Source: Auanema rhodensis (Eukaryota > Nematoda > Chromadorea > Rhabditida > Rhabditidae). Taken from it: a stretch of DNA of 64,000 nucleotides. The translations under genes were made by a program, and so were the position numbers. The notes under the pieces were generated by a model that saw only the letters and a list, made by a program, of their open reading frames with translations, was not told where the DNA came from and made no database searches. The stretch lies in NCBI GenBank assembly GCA_964057225.1, contig OZ059896.1, positions 16,318,501 to 16,382,500 on the forward strand, written 5' to 3'. How positions within the stretch are numbered: position 1 is the stretch's first letter; every line of letters begins with the position of its first letter. This document shows positions 50,723-63,818 of the stretch, one piece after another.

Positions 50723-51926
50723 AAGAAATATAGTCTTAAAAAAAGCAGGAAGAGAACAAGATAAAGATAAAGACTTAGATAAAGATGAAAAAGTTACAAT
50801 TGCTCTCAAGCATGTACGGAACCGGAAAGAAGAGCTCCTAACAAACGCACCATCATACAATCAAATATTGCACTTCTTATTTAGATAGCATAAACTTAAG
50901 ATCTAAAACGATGTATACGATATAGATAGATATATAGATATATCAAATATATAGATATATATAAATGTTTTGCCTGTCTGAAGCAATAATTGTTGAAAAG
51001 CAGTATAAATAGAAATGAGCGAATCAAATTCGACCAGCCTCCCGAAGGCCAACAAATAGTAGCTAATAGCCCTTTCTATATGCAATATAAATTTCATAAA
51101 AATCATTTTTTTCAACAGAGAAAAGAAGTATTTTTTCATATAATTTGTTGAAAATAAATAAATTGATAGATAAAATAGTAATGTTTCTTTACAATATCTT
51201 TTTTCAGGCGGACAGACTAAATTCACGAATCACAGTATGTCTACTCTCGCTTTCAGCTGTGTTACTCCTTTCTGGTCATTTTATGGGCGATCCCATTACA
51301 TGCTGGACACCAGCTCAATTCACTAAGCAATGGTAAGAATATCATTTGAAAAACAGCCGGAAACATTATCAACGATGTTATGTCTTTAGGTCAGACTTTG
51401 TGAATCAGTACTGCTATGTGCATGGAACGTATTTCGTTCCGTTAGATCAAGAATTATCGTTTGATGAGACAGAACGCAAAAAAATTCCTGTAACATATTA
51501 TCAATGGGTATGTCATCTATATGAGCAGTTTTCTGCAAATTTATAGCATTTTCATTGTTTTTTCTTCCCTGTGTAAGTGTGTGAATGACGAACTTCGAAC
51601 TGTCAAAATGATATTGAATAGAAGCAACAACAAAAAAGAGAAAAATGAAAATAAAATGTTGTTTATAGGTTCCCTATATTCTGGCACTTCAAGCATTTCT
51701 CTTCTATATACCTAGATTTATATGGAAAACAATGATTAGTATTAGTGGTAAGTGGGCTGAAAATAGTTTTTTTTTCCCTTTCTATTACGTTAAATTTTAA
51801 AACATATAATAAATTAGAGAATAAAGCATAAAATAGAATTTTAGGGAGAACGAGAGAGATACTTAGAGAGGGATCTAACAAGTTTAAAAAAATAAGAGAA
51901 TACGATGAAAGGAGAATTCAAGACCG

Positions 51927-51979
<53 letters not shown>

Positions 51980-52006
51980 TATATATATATATAGATAGAT
52001 AAAGAA

Positions 52007-52055
<49 letters not shown>

Positions 52056-53580
52056 GAGAGAGAGAGAGAGAGAAAGATAAAGAGAGAATAAACATAAGAG
52101 GAATATAGATAAACGTATTTTACAAATGCTAAAGAAAAATTTATTCAAGGCTATGATTTGGCTGGAGCAATCAGGTATGTAGATGGATTCTGGGGCTCAA
52201 TTAAGAACAACCACGACTCTTTTAAATGTAAGAAAGAGGGAAGATAATTCTGCATATTTTTAGCTTTTTTTATTCTTTTTCAAACAATATTTTAAAATTT
52301 CAGCGCGTATTGCTCTTTTCGAAGGACGTGCTTCCATTTATATTTGGGATGGATTGAAGTTGGCACGCAAGAAAAATAGTGAAGATATGGCACTTTATTA
52401 CATTATCTCAACAGTTTTACAAACCTTAAATGCTTGGATACAAGTATAATAAATAATAATATATAATAATTAAAAATAATATAACTTTAGTGGATCTGGC
52501 TGAATAGTTTACTGAATTCTCCCCTCTATTCTTTTTGGGGTCCTTCAATAGTGGGAGATCTTATTGCTGGCGAAGATTGGCAAGTAAGTTTGAAGACCAA
52601 ATCATTCTTTTTATTTTTTTAAGTAAACAAATATAATATTTTGAAGTTGAAATATATAAAAATAGAGTATGAAGTCATTTATCTGCAAAAGAAAAGTTGA
52701 AAACATACATATATGATATGATGCGGATATGGTCATTGTGCTTGAAATATTTAAAAAATAAAATCGACATAACATACACATTAACACAGATTAATGGAGT
52801 TTTAACAATAAATTAATAAAATATTATAATATACATAACTAAACCGAATACTTTATATACTATATAATAAGCCAAAAATACTAAAAATCCAGCTTATTTA
52901 GGTAACTGGCCATTTTCCCAGAATAACTCATTGTGACTTCAACCGACGTCGGCCAGCAAGTGTTCAGGTACTGAAGATGAATTCACTGAAAATATTTTTT
53001 ACTTTTTCTTTTTTTTTCCCGAAAAAACATATTCTCATTCAGACGGATACTGTATTGTGTGTGCTTGGTCTAAACATTTACTACGAAAAATTGTTTATTT
53101 TCCTTTGGTTTTGGTTTTTGTTTGTAGCCATCATCTCCACATCTAACTGTCTTTACTGGATCATGTCACTCTGTAATACAAGAAAAGTGATTTCTCTCTC
53201 TTCTTTTCTCACTTTTTCAACAATTTCCTACATTACAGATGAGAGCAACAGTGGACAATTATCTTTTCTCAAAAGAAATTAAAAGCAAAATTTCTCGAGA
53301 GCATTTCTATAAGGCTCTTGGTAAAGATGGTCTTTTCATTTTACACCAAATGACATTAAATTTAGGAGATATTCCAACTAGGTATGTAATGATTATACAT
53401 TCCACTAAAAATTAAAGAAAAATAGCGTTTTTCTACTTAAAAAGCAAAAAAGTTCATTTCAAATGTTTAATTTATTTTAGTTATTTGGCAATCGCTATGA
53501 GAAACACCGCTCCGGAAGTATTGGAAGAAACGGCAGACTCCGAGAAATATCCATTAGTTCATACATCCGAAAAAGTCTGA
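49752..53580 (+). CDS. innexin gap-junction subunit, 11 exons
   Basis: Four-TM channel protein forming invertebrate gap junctions. Exons: 49752-49829, 51208-51332, 51389-51507, 51669-51747, 52150-52227, 52304-52443, 52491-52583, 52902-52967, 53043-53186, 53239-53381, 53481-53580. The N-terminus V-N-S-L-I-S-K-V-F is followed by TM1; loop 1 has GDPITCWTPAQF and N-Q-Y-C-Y-V-H-G-T-Y-F; the innexin signature YYQWVPYILALQAFLFYIP begins TM2. Loop 2 has TGHFPRITHCDFNRRRPASVQ and the next exon TM4 (Y-Y-E-K-L-F-I-F-L-W-F-W). I did not decide which innexin paralogue it is. Intron 1 is 1.4 kb; introns 4, 7 and others contain TA and GA repeats. Confidence 0.96.
50676..50718. repeat. (GA)n microsatellite in innexin intron 1
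   Basis: About 20 GA units after GAGATAGAGAGGTAGAGAG variants. Confidence 0.93.
51931..52076. repeat. (TA)n followed by (GA)n tract in an innexin intron
   Basis: A TA tract of about 60 bp (51931-51993, slightly interrupted) passes through GATAGATA into an interrupted GA tract (52010-52076). All of it lies within the 51748-52149 intron. Confidence 0.93.
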
Positions 53581-53703
53581 TAGTTTTGTTTTGAATAGAT
53601 TTTTTGACTTACTCTGTTTGATAAGTCTAGTTTTTGTTATTTTCTAGATTTCCGATAGAAATGTTTCATATCCTCCATCTCCTCCCCTTCACTAAACTTC
53701 TCC

Positions 53704-53705
<2 letters not shown>

Positions 53706-53740
<35 letters not shown>

Positions 53741-53741
53741 T
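53706..53741. repeat. (CT)n-(CA)n compound microsatellite
   Basis: About 9 CT units joined directly to about 9 CA units, 130 bp after the innexin stop. Confidence 0.93.
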
Positions 53742-55168
53742 TTATCTCTCTCTTTCTTTGTTCATGCATATCAATGATATTGTCTCAGTTGTTTCTAATA
53801 CTGAAGATTCTTTTTTCTTCAAAGATAATCATATCTTTCTCAAGTTCACTTGAACAATCATGATAACATCACTTTATTGTTTTCGTTTCTCAAAATTAGA
53901 CAAAAATGTATACATATACGTCTGTTCTTCTCATACTTTGAAGAAGACCCCAACAATGGACGACGACGCAAATCATTAAATGTCATATCATTTATAATTT
54001 TTCTATTTTTTCATTAAAAAACTGAAACATAAGAAGCACATAAGTACGGCTTTTGCTGCAACAACAAAAATTTGAAGCAAATGTACTAGATATAGCACAT
54101 GGAATGAACATTTTGCAAAAGTATCAGCAAACGATAAAGGCAATACGAGACGATATAATGAATATTTCATTGTATTAGCAACAATAAAACTTTCTCTTGT
54201 GACATTTATCTCATAGAATGTCATGTCAATTTCATACTGTTCCAAGTTCTATGCTATTGTCAGCAAAATGTGTTTGGTCTAGAAATTTTCCGAATGGCTA
54301 AACTTCAGGAGGTCAAATCACAAAGCACGATGTCCGACTTTCATTCATGGTAAGAAAAGATGGTGAGTAGGTAAGTAGCCTCGGGCCATGTGAAAACAGT
54401 AGCCTCAAACATTCTGAGAAAGAATAGAAGGTGACAATGAAATCTCAAAACTTGTACAAGAAGAGAACCTAACGGCTAGTATACGGGCTTGAGTACGTCG
54501 CCCTACAAGTTCAGAAGCGGTTCAATTGCCTGATGTTTCGGAACGGCATACCCATGTGTAATTGCAAGAATCTGGTTTTCTTTAAGATTTAACCGGATTT
54601 ATTCAAAAACTTGACGCTTATAAACATACATGTACACGTAACTTGAACTAATATTTATATTTATTTATATGTTCTTTGGACACAGGTCAATGTTTAAATC
54701 ACATGTAGAAAAAGATTGTCCGTGAGGGTCACAAAACGAATGATGATAATCACAATTCTAATGCTAATGCCGATGTTTTTGGCTGATGGATGATGTCATC
54801 TGATTCATTAACATGTTCATCTTTGTTAATTCTTTCTTCCCATTCTCACGCTTCAATCCTCTCACTATCTTTTATTCAATTTCTTCATCTTTTATAGGAA
54901 CAGTCAATTCTCTCTTTATCTTTCTGATTTAACTATTAGATTTTTGTCCCTCATCCTGTCTTATCTTCCACATTGAAATCAATCCTAAAGAACATATGAC
55001 GAATACAATCAGACAAGTAAAACAGTTGGAACACTGAGAATGAGTCGTTACCCTCATGAACAAGCTACCAGATGTATCCCTTTATGGACGTCAATTGTCC
55101 ATATCGCGGTCATCTCATACCATCAACATTGGACCTGGCTAGCGTGTACATCCGATGACCATGTATCG

Positions 55169-55199
55169 TCCTGGTAGTCTAGGTGGTTAGGATCTCCAG
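55169..55199 (+). pseudogene. tRNA-Glu-like 5' fragment
   Basis: TCCTGGTAGTCTAGGTGGTTAGGAT resembles the acceptor and D-arm start of tRNA-Glu, with an extra G in the D-loop. No matching anticodon arm or GGTTCGA T-arm follows, so it is at best a fragment or a chance match. Confidence 0.3.
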
Positions 55200-55418
55200 C
55201 AGTAGGCGGGATTTATATTCCTTTCTCTTTCCAAACTGTTTCACACCCTCGACGTCACCCTCGCTATCTCGTCTTCATAGCCCCATACTCATCTCAGTTA
55301 GATCTCAAACGCCTCTACAGAGCTTATTCATTAGATTTTATTCACTAAATCTCAGGATTTGTATTAATTTGAGAAAAAACTAAACGAGAGAATCTAGTAT
55401 CCAAATTCCGCCCGGACA

Positions 55419-58400
55419 ATGCTGTTGTCCTTCTCTACTATTTTTATTTTAACTATATTTATATCTAAGTCTTCATCTCAAAGTTGTGATAAAGGTAATG
55501 ATTTTTACTAAAAAAGAATGAAAGTCCAAAACGTTAACAAAACACACATTTAAATTTGTAGCTAATGTTATCCGTATTTCATATGCTATTCAATAGTCAT
55601 ATAAGATAGGTTTAAACTAGTCTATTACTTGTTCGTCTACCTAAACCTATATTCTTCTAATTTTCTTTTATTTAAACTTATCTAGATAATATTGAAAATT
55701 GAAATATTAAGTTTTTACAATAAATAAATTTCAAGCAGTTTCTTTTTCATTTCTTTTTTTAGTTCCTGTAAACAACAACATTTAGTGAAGTAATTTTGTT
55801 TGTTTAAGTTACATAGAAAAACTAATATTGTTGTGGAATGAATAGTTTCTTCAATAGTCGATCGAATGACTTAAACATCTTAATCATCGGAAAGCTCAGA
55901 TCAACCTAGTTAGAGTCCGATTGTAAATCCGAATTCCTTTCCCTCGTACCTTTGACTATATGCCTGTTTTGCCTTATACAAGGATTCTCTTATATACTAG
56001 AATATCGAAAATGAAATGATACGGAACAGTATACAAGTAAAAGTGGATTGAACCTTGTTCAAATACCCAGTCCACCGTAGCATTATCAACAAAATTCAAA
56101 ACAATTTTCGGACATATCCTGAATCCGGCTGAGCGGAACTCATGAAATTAGCTGTGTCGTTGACCCACGATGTACAAACACAAATGTTTCATCCAGTCTA
56201 GTTTCATATCTCTGTTCTCCATTTTCGGCAACCAGCATCTACTAGCAATAGCAACAATCCGCATTAATCGGGAATCTTGTTCCTCTTGTCTTTCACACCA
56301 TGTTTTATCGTAATTCCTAATCATTTTCAATGATTTACATAGGCCTTTACATAAACTTGGACCACCGCAGATTCTAGTATACAGTCAGTAGGAATATTCG
56401 CAGAAAACCATTTACATATCCTTGAATTCTGGTACCTAAAAAAAGGAATTCTTTTTAATTCTCACACTTGATATGGAAGATGATGTTGCATTGACTAGCC
56501 ACTTATTAGAATTTTCAACAGACTTCTAACAAACTGGCTAGACTTGACTGGATCATCTGTCAATTCGTTTTACTTTTCAACCAAAGTAAGAACTACGAAA
56601 GAAATATATATTTTCCATTTGTCTGTACACGTGAGTATGTCGCAGTTTCTACTGTCCTCCCGCATTTGCATCCTCTTTCTCTTCCATTCTCCCTATCTCT
56701 TCTACTAGCCCATACTATAGTGAGTTCACCTTTCCTTTATTCATACAATGCAACTAACTCTGACCTTATAAGATCTAATTCTTTGACTTACTCTTTACTC
56801 TCAGTCAATCTCCCTTTATCTTTCAATTCTTATTAACTTCAAAGAATAGTTCTAAACAATCTTCCGAATAGGAATCTGAGAAAAACGTCCAAATTAGTTT
56901 AAGAAAGCGAAACTATTCATTCATTTCACATAGACAACTTCTTCAAAGTCCAAGAGAGCTCTTTTTTGATCAAAAAAAGCGATAAGAATAAAACAAGTTT
57001 TTGTTGAAAATTTTTATTGGATATTAGCCGTGGATTAAACTTTTGCTATGAATACAAGACCTCAATTTCGTTCCAGCCTTTGCCCGGCTACTTGTTCATA
57101 ATTCATAAATATAATCCAACAATTCATACCGTTAATATAATATCTAAAACAAAAACAGATCTTTATAATTTATGAGTCTTTAGAAATTCTGGAAGATGTC
57201 TGTCCACAACGAGAAGGGTTTGATGAGGATTGTGAACGACAGTGTCAAACTAAATATCCCATGAGAATATCAAGTGGATGTCATTTAAGAAATTCCGGTA
57301 TGTTTTACAAAAATTGTTTACTCTCTCTCTCTCTCTTAACTATTAAGAAAATTTGTTTTATTCTTATTTTCAGGGACATTACTTTCATTGTTTGGTATTC
57401 GATCGTATCAGTGTAAATGTCAATTACCTATCCATTTCTGTGTTTCATCTGTTGGACTTAACCCGTTCCGTCAATCATTTTCACTCGCTGCTATATCTAG
57501 TCATTCAAAGTTACAAAAAATTGCTACAGAGCATATACAGTGTGATTCGGTAAAGGCTATTCAATGAAGATGCATTCAATCTTAACATTAACCGTTTAGC
57601 GAAATAAACAGCTTCAATGTCCACAAAACTTTGGTTATGGACAATGTGATTGGATACGATCTGGAGGAGCTGATTGGTTTGAAGCCAGTGAAATTGGCCA
57701 TTCAATGCAGATGATGGAACATGAAAAACCTGGTAAATTTTTAGCTTTGTTATTTTAAACTTTTGAGTTTTTAGTCTCGAACTATCTGGTTGCTGTTGGC
57801 CGGCAAGGTGTTTCTTCTATCCTCCTCAGTACATGTGATGGTTTATGCTCTCAAGGAAGTGTAAATGTTACTCTACGAATGTGGAAATCCCCGTGGATTC
57901 AAGCTAATTTATGCTTTAAGTAAGTAATATTGCAACCTTTGAACTCAATTATTGAAACATATTCATAGAGAACGTGATAATCTGTTTTGTGCTCCCATGC
58001 AATCTGGTAACGGGCAATGGACAAATGAAACAATTCCTCGCACTGATAACTTCCAGGTACTGATATTCTTGCTCAATGGACTCAAAATTCATTATTTATT
58101 TTATAGATTTACTTCAAATTTACAAATGTAACCGAATCTGATGCTATTATGCTTGATGACATTAAAGCCGAATTCGTACATTGTGATGAAAACTCACTTG
58201 TTCACACTGGACCACTGTTGCCTGAAACGTCTGTAACTACATTCAGACCACGGATTGTTACCCCAATCATGACGACCGAAGAACATAGAGTATCAGGAGT
58301 ATCATTTAGAACTGGGGTAGGATTATCGGTTCCTTTATAATGCTAATCATTCTCAAATTCAGGTGGAGGATAATAACATTCACCGTGTTGTATCAGCAAG

Positions 58401-59863
58401 CACTCCAGAGACCGTTAATCCAATTCCAGGATTAAGATCTGATGATAGGATTCAGGAAAACATAGAGTCGTTGAAGAAACGATTGTGTCATTTTGGTAAA
58501 GCCTACAAAGGTTATACCATATTTTATATATTGTCTTCAGGTGAATGCACAACAATTACTCATCAACCCACTCATATAGTAGAAGCTGTACGGGATAGAA
58601 CTTGTGTAGGGCGAATAGGATTCATGAAATGCAAAGATAAATGTCGAGAACAATCAGGATTAAGGTAGTGTTCTCTTTTCGTAATTGCTTGCTAACCTTG
58701 GATACTATAGTGCTGGAGCCCGTTGTTTGAGGCAGAAAGAGTTTCCATTTACAAAAAGATGTATCTGCCAAGTACGAAGATCTCCATCGAAAGTTGTGAA
58801 AGAAAATACTTTCACTGAACATAATAGAATCGTAGAAGCTACCACGGAAGAGACAGCCACTTTAAGACCCGTCAGAGTGACACCAGCAGCTAAAACCTTT
58901 AAAGAATCTCCAGCACATCTACCAGTTCGGTAACTTACTCCCAGAATTTGATTTACTTATAGTATGCTTCTCTCATTTTTAGAAGCATCGAGCCCCAAAT
59001 TATTCAACCAATTTCAAGACCTGCATCCGAAAACACAATAAACATGATATGCGGACTTGACGGTGATAATACTGAATGTGATCAACACTGCAAGTTAGCA
59101 AACCCTGAAAGGTTTGAAAGAAATATTATATCCTTTGTATGCAATGAATTTCAGCTCTGGAACCTGCAGAATGGATGACGCACTTCCTAGCTGTGTATGC
59201 TCATCCTGCTTCAGTTCTTTATGCAACTTTGAGAAAAATGCTAATTGCGAGTATGTTGTTGTTTTGACATCAAAAATATTTTTTAATTCGCATCCATTAT
59301 AGATGGACAGACTTGCGACTCATCAGTACACAATTCAACAATATTAGTATAGCAGCTAAAAAAGACCAAAGTTAGCTTTAATTATTTGAACAGAACTTTT
59401 AATTTTCATTTAGTCAATCGTTATGGCCTTACCAGACTGCCGCCTTCATCTTATTCAGGATTGTTGAGACGAGGATCTGTTGAAGGTAATGATGCTATTC
59501 AGTAGAGATGGCCTCATGCTCGCAATTTTAGGTCCGATTCAATTATCTGTTGATGTCTATCCCTCTCACGAAATAGATGTTCGTATATGTGTCGATTCTT
59601 TCAACAAGTAATTTTTAATTGAATTCATAACGAAAATAAGAACAAAATATTTTAGATGCCAATCTCAAACCGTAGGACCAACTGCTTGGAACAGAATATC
59701 GGCAAAAATTAAAGTTGCTAAAACAGAAAAGGCAGTGTTATTTCTTCTTTATTTCTTTAATGATTGATTTTTCCAGATATTTTTGCTCTTTCATAACAAG
59801 CATGAAGATATATCTAAAACTATTGCCCTAGACAACATTTCTCTCCAGAATGGAAAATGCTGA
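55419..59863 (+). CDS. secreted Cys-rich protein with two MAM-like modules
   Basis: Starts with a signal peptide (LLSFSTIFILTIFISKSSS then QSC) in exon 55419-55494. After a 1.7 kb intron, Cys-rich exons follow from 57184 with patterns such as C-Q-C-K-C, then a module at about 57600-58190 (C-D-W...G-A-D-W-F...; V-N-V-T-L-R-M-W; I-M-L-D-D-I-K-A-E-F-V-H-C). A Pro/Thr-rich linker and further Cys pairs (58360-59260) follow, and a second, C-terminal module (V-D-V-R-I-C-V...; F-L-L-F-H-N; I-A-L-D-N-I-S-L-Q-N-G-K-C, stop). The repeated aromatic-Leu-Asp-Asp/Asn-Ile ending resembles MAM domains; this is inference. Probably extracellular matrix, cuticle or cell-surface. Exon 1 is joined to the rest by phase and the lack of another start, so it is less certain. 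Confidence 0.65.
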
Positions 59864-60032
59864 CAGAAGTAATTAATGAATCATCTGAAATATCATAGAA
59901 ATACGGGCTGGCCTACAATGACTCGGTAGTATGAGAACTGTACAATATCAGGAATTTTGACTATTTTATAATCCTTTAGATTTATTAAATAATTAAGATC
60001 ATTTTTTCAATTCACATATGTACACATCCACT

Positions 60033-63000
60033 CTATTTTGACATTTTTAATTCATCCACGCTTAGCATCATTTGATATTTGTAAATGTCAACCCGCAATG
60101 GGACCTAAAACAATCTTGTGTTATATGGAGTTCTCCTACCCAGTACTCACTATTCCGTCCTCAGGAACTATGAACGGTTTGTTGAACACAAACGTGGCTA
60201 CCTTCCGAGACCGACTAGAGTAATTCCCTGCGGTAAACCAGTATGCAATTCCATCAACTTCAACGTTAGACATTGATACAATCTGTGACAATCAAATGAA
60301 TAAAACTAAAAAAGTATATAAAAACCTCAACAACGGTTGTAACAGTCTCTGGTTCATTTTGCAAAAAAGGTAAAAAATCAAAATCGAACAGGGATGATTC
60401 CTCCGAATGAATAGTGTGTGGGAACGAATCTTAACGAAGTGGTGTTATTCATCAACCACTAGAACAAACAGAAACTGTTTTAAGCGATATGACTGTTTTT
60501 AATAGCTGAAGTCTCCCATTAAGAAAAAAAACGGAACAAGCTTATTGCTCAAAAACGAAAATGTTGGATTCAGAATGCAACCATTTTGTAACGTCAATAC
60601 TCTAACAAAGTATCCATTAAAAACTTTGATTAGTCAGTTGATATATTATTCATACTCGCTTATTGACACGACAAGCTGATTACTTCAATATTGGCAGCTA
60701 TGTTGTCATTTATTAGCCTTCTAATCGAGGCATTTACGTTGCCATCAACAATAATATATCGAATTATATGCTGAACCCATTTAGCCATGTATCGCTCATT
60801 TATAATTATCTGGCCAAATAATTCTCTATCTCACCTAATTTGATGTCTCGATATTCGAAAAGATTCCAACTCTCTAAATCTGACAAATCAACACCTAGAT
60901 GTGCTGAAGAATCAGGGCGACAGCGTTTAGCTAAACTGGGCGATGACAAAAGGTAACCACGGCAACATATCTTTTCTAAAAATGTCTTCTGATATAGCCT
61001 ATTTCTAAAACAAATCATCAATATAACCTGGAAATATTAAAGAAGGTCTCAATATTTCCCCCGTTATTGCATTTGCTATTCTCTCCAACAGCTTATCATT
61101 CAAACTACCATCCGCTCGAACAGGCCATGCGACAAGCATGTCACATGCCGATCCTGAAATTAACTGAGAGCTTTCATAGATTTAAGCTTAATTCACACCT
61201 GAATCAATTCTTCCATTCTTCGACTTGTACAGTATTGAGAGATCTTTAACGACTGGATGATAAGTTTCAGAATAAGAACCAGATCTGTTTGTGATACTGA
61301 TACAAATGGAGTACAAAGAACAATAGCTTACTCTAGAAATGGTAACGCAAACGGCATTTCAGCTGGTGTGTATACTACTTTCGAAAATCGGCCAGGCAAG
61401 TAAGTGATAATTTCCTGTGCAAGTTCAACATCGTTCATGAGTTCAATTGTATCTTGCTCGATAACTTCGGTACCACTGTGCTCAGCAAATTTCTCAAAAA
61501 ATCAAATCTATACAGTGCCAGCAACTGAATTCACACCGTTTCCGAGTTCCATATCGACATTCTATTATTTTGCAAAGACCATGATAATGACACTTGCATT
61601 CCTTTCACAACGTCGATCGGGGAAGATAAAAGATATATCCCTTGTTCCCAGAACGTTTCGTCCTTTGTTTCAAGAATGACGTCCTCACACAGCACAGCCC
61701 TATCATAAGATTGTGTTGATTGAAGATTTTTATAATTTAAGATTTAGAAACCTAAAATACGCTACGACTATGTTAGCAACACCACTGTCATTCGCTTCGA
61801 TTGTAACTTTACTTTCAACTCCTGCCATATATCTAAAACCAACAGAATAAAAACCTAACCATTCAATTATTAAGGTAACCTGGCCAAATCATCAATACTT
61901 TCTAAGTTAACTCCTACTACCGGTATAGGCTTGGAGAGTGGTCGAGCATCAGTTGAATGCGATAAGTAATGGCACCAATAAGGCTCATCTTCTTCTATAC
62001 AAGTAACCAATTATTATTTGCTAATTATGTGAATATTCCTACTATCAACTTTGGGATAGGTATAAGGAGAACGATATTCAGAATAATAATGCATCTTATA
62101 AATGTCATGACTCTCATACAAGGTGATGTACAGCTCGACCTGTAATTGTTTGCCTTCCGTCAACTTTACACCATTCTGCACAAACCGACGAAGGGATAAA
62201 TCTGCAATTCGGCTGCACTAAACGTTGATGAGCATCATAGAAAGTTCCTATCAAGCCTTCCCCAAACGCACAACAGTCCATTATTTCTGAGACAATAAGA
62301 GTAGCCTAAAAGGCAAAAGGGCATTATTTTAGAGAAGGAGATAAACCTTTTGATCATCTTCTGGAATGAATTTTTGTGAATTCATATTGATTAACGTTAT
62401 TTTCTTATTTTCTTCACCCATATTTGTTTTTACGATGTTTTTTGATACCTCATAGAGGTAATTGTTACCCTCGATACCAATCACTTTGGCAGATTTTCTG
62501 TAATTAATCAGTAAATTAAGCGAAAACATCCTATCAAAACTAGCTTCGCCGCTAATATTGATAAAAGCCCTGATCCGCTCCCAACATCTATAACAGTGTC
62601 ATTTTCAGTAACCAAACGATTTATAGCTTCAGCATAGGCAAGATTTCGTTTCTGAATTGAATATAAATTACTAAGCTCGCTTCGAAGTACTCTTACAGTG
62701 TCATTAATCATAACCATATGCCATCCCGGAAATAAGTTAGATCGCAAATTGCTTTCATAAACTCTAGCTGCAGCTTTTTCTAATTCTGTTGGTCGCAATT
62801 TTTCTAATACAGTTCTTATAATGGACAATGCTCCGTGTAAGTTGCCTAATTCAAGAAGGAAATGAAAGAGAAACTTTGTTTGTATACCTCTTAAATATTT
62901 ATATGAAGCTATTAGAAAATGTACTTCGCTACTTTGAGGATAAAGAGCTAAAACAGGTTCACTAATATTGTCAATATTTTTTAAGCTATAATAAAATCAA

Positions 63001-63194
63001 CTTATATAGAGAGATAGGTTTTACGAGTATACCCACTTTTCTACATATGCCTTTAGGCATATCGTAAATTCTTGATGATATTTCTGTCTAACTGTGGGTG
63101 CAACTGATTTCAGCACTACGAGATAATGTAGTAAACCGTTATTGTAATCTCTTTTCTCGACATTTTCTCGAGCAGATGCGAGTGAAAACTTCAT
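60033..63194 (-). CDS. PRMT9: protein arginine N-methyltransferase, PRMT9 type
   Basis: Uses S-adenosylmethionine to methylate arginine; vertebrate PRMT9 acts on splicing factor SF3B2. From the start at 63194 there is an N-terminal helical, TPR-like region (L-H-Y-L-V-V-L-K...Y-H-Q-E-F and the next exon), then the methyltransferase: W-H-M-V-M-I-N-D-T-V-R, SAM motif I VIDVGSGSGLLSILAAK (about 62560-62610), V-I-G-I-E-G-N-N (post I), and the double-E loop SEIMDCCAFGEG (about 62255-62290). The last exon is 60033-60104, joined by a 46-nt intron with GTGAGT donor; reading on would stop at 60136. The C-terminal part has V-D-G-I-A-Y-W-F, typical of the second, degenerate MT module of PRMT7/9. TPRs favour PRMT9. 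It is convergent with the MAM-like gene, 169 bp apart. Confidence 0.8.
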
Positions 63195-63818
63195 TTTCCC
63201 TATAAAATAAATAAAATCATAGCCTACTTAACACCATTCTCGAAATCCAAATAACATATTTAAAGCGAAATTCAAATGCTCAAGCCTTACGCCGAAATAC
63301 GGTGAACCGACCGGTCTGTCACAACATCTCAGAAAGGATGGCTGCTTGCCAAAGAACGTTTGTTTGCGTGCGACGCAAATGCACGCGACGCGGTCTGGGC
63401 TGTGCGTGCTATTTAGACAACTTTGCAAATCAATTTATTAGCACCCTTGTAATCTTTTTATTTTTCAACACTAACTATGGAATTTGTTATCAGTTTTCTC
63501 AAACTTCTTTTAAAAACTTAGTTTCTAATTAGAAAATTCTGGAAATGCACTGTTTCTTATTCATATAGCATATTTACGGTCTCTTGTTGATTTGTTGTGC
63601 TACTGTGTGATCTCAGCTTTTCCACTTTTTTTCCGTTTTCTTCTGCTGCTTGTTATCAGGCCTTTTTCTGTTTTTACCTGTCATCATCTTATAATGCTGT
63701 TTCAGATTGTCTCACTTTATATACTTACATTTTTAAAAAAACCGTAATATTAGTTCATTACTGTATCTTTTACAAAGGAAGTAATATATTCAATATGACC
63801 TAGTGAGGTCAGACAACC
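63195..63818. other. divergent promoter region
   Basis: Lies between PRMT9 (leftward) and the next gene (rightward). A GC-rich CG-containing patch at about 63295-63410 stands out, as in the SPG7/let-70 promoter. No gene seen. Confidence 0.4.

Larger units (their letters stand above)
53581..55418. other. intergenic region after innexin
   Basis: Contains a CT then CA microsatellite at 53706-53741 and a tRNA-like fragment near 55169. No protein-coding gene was recognised. Confidence 0.5.
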
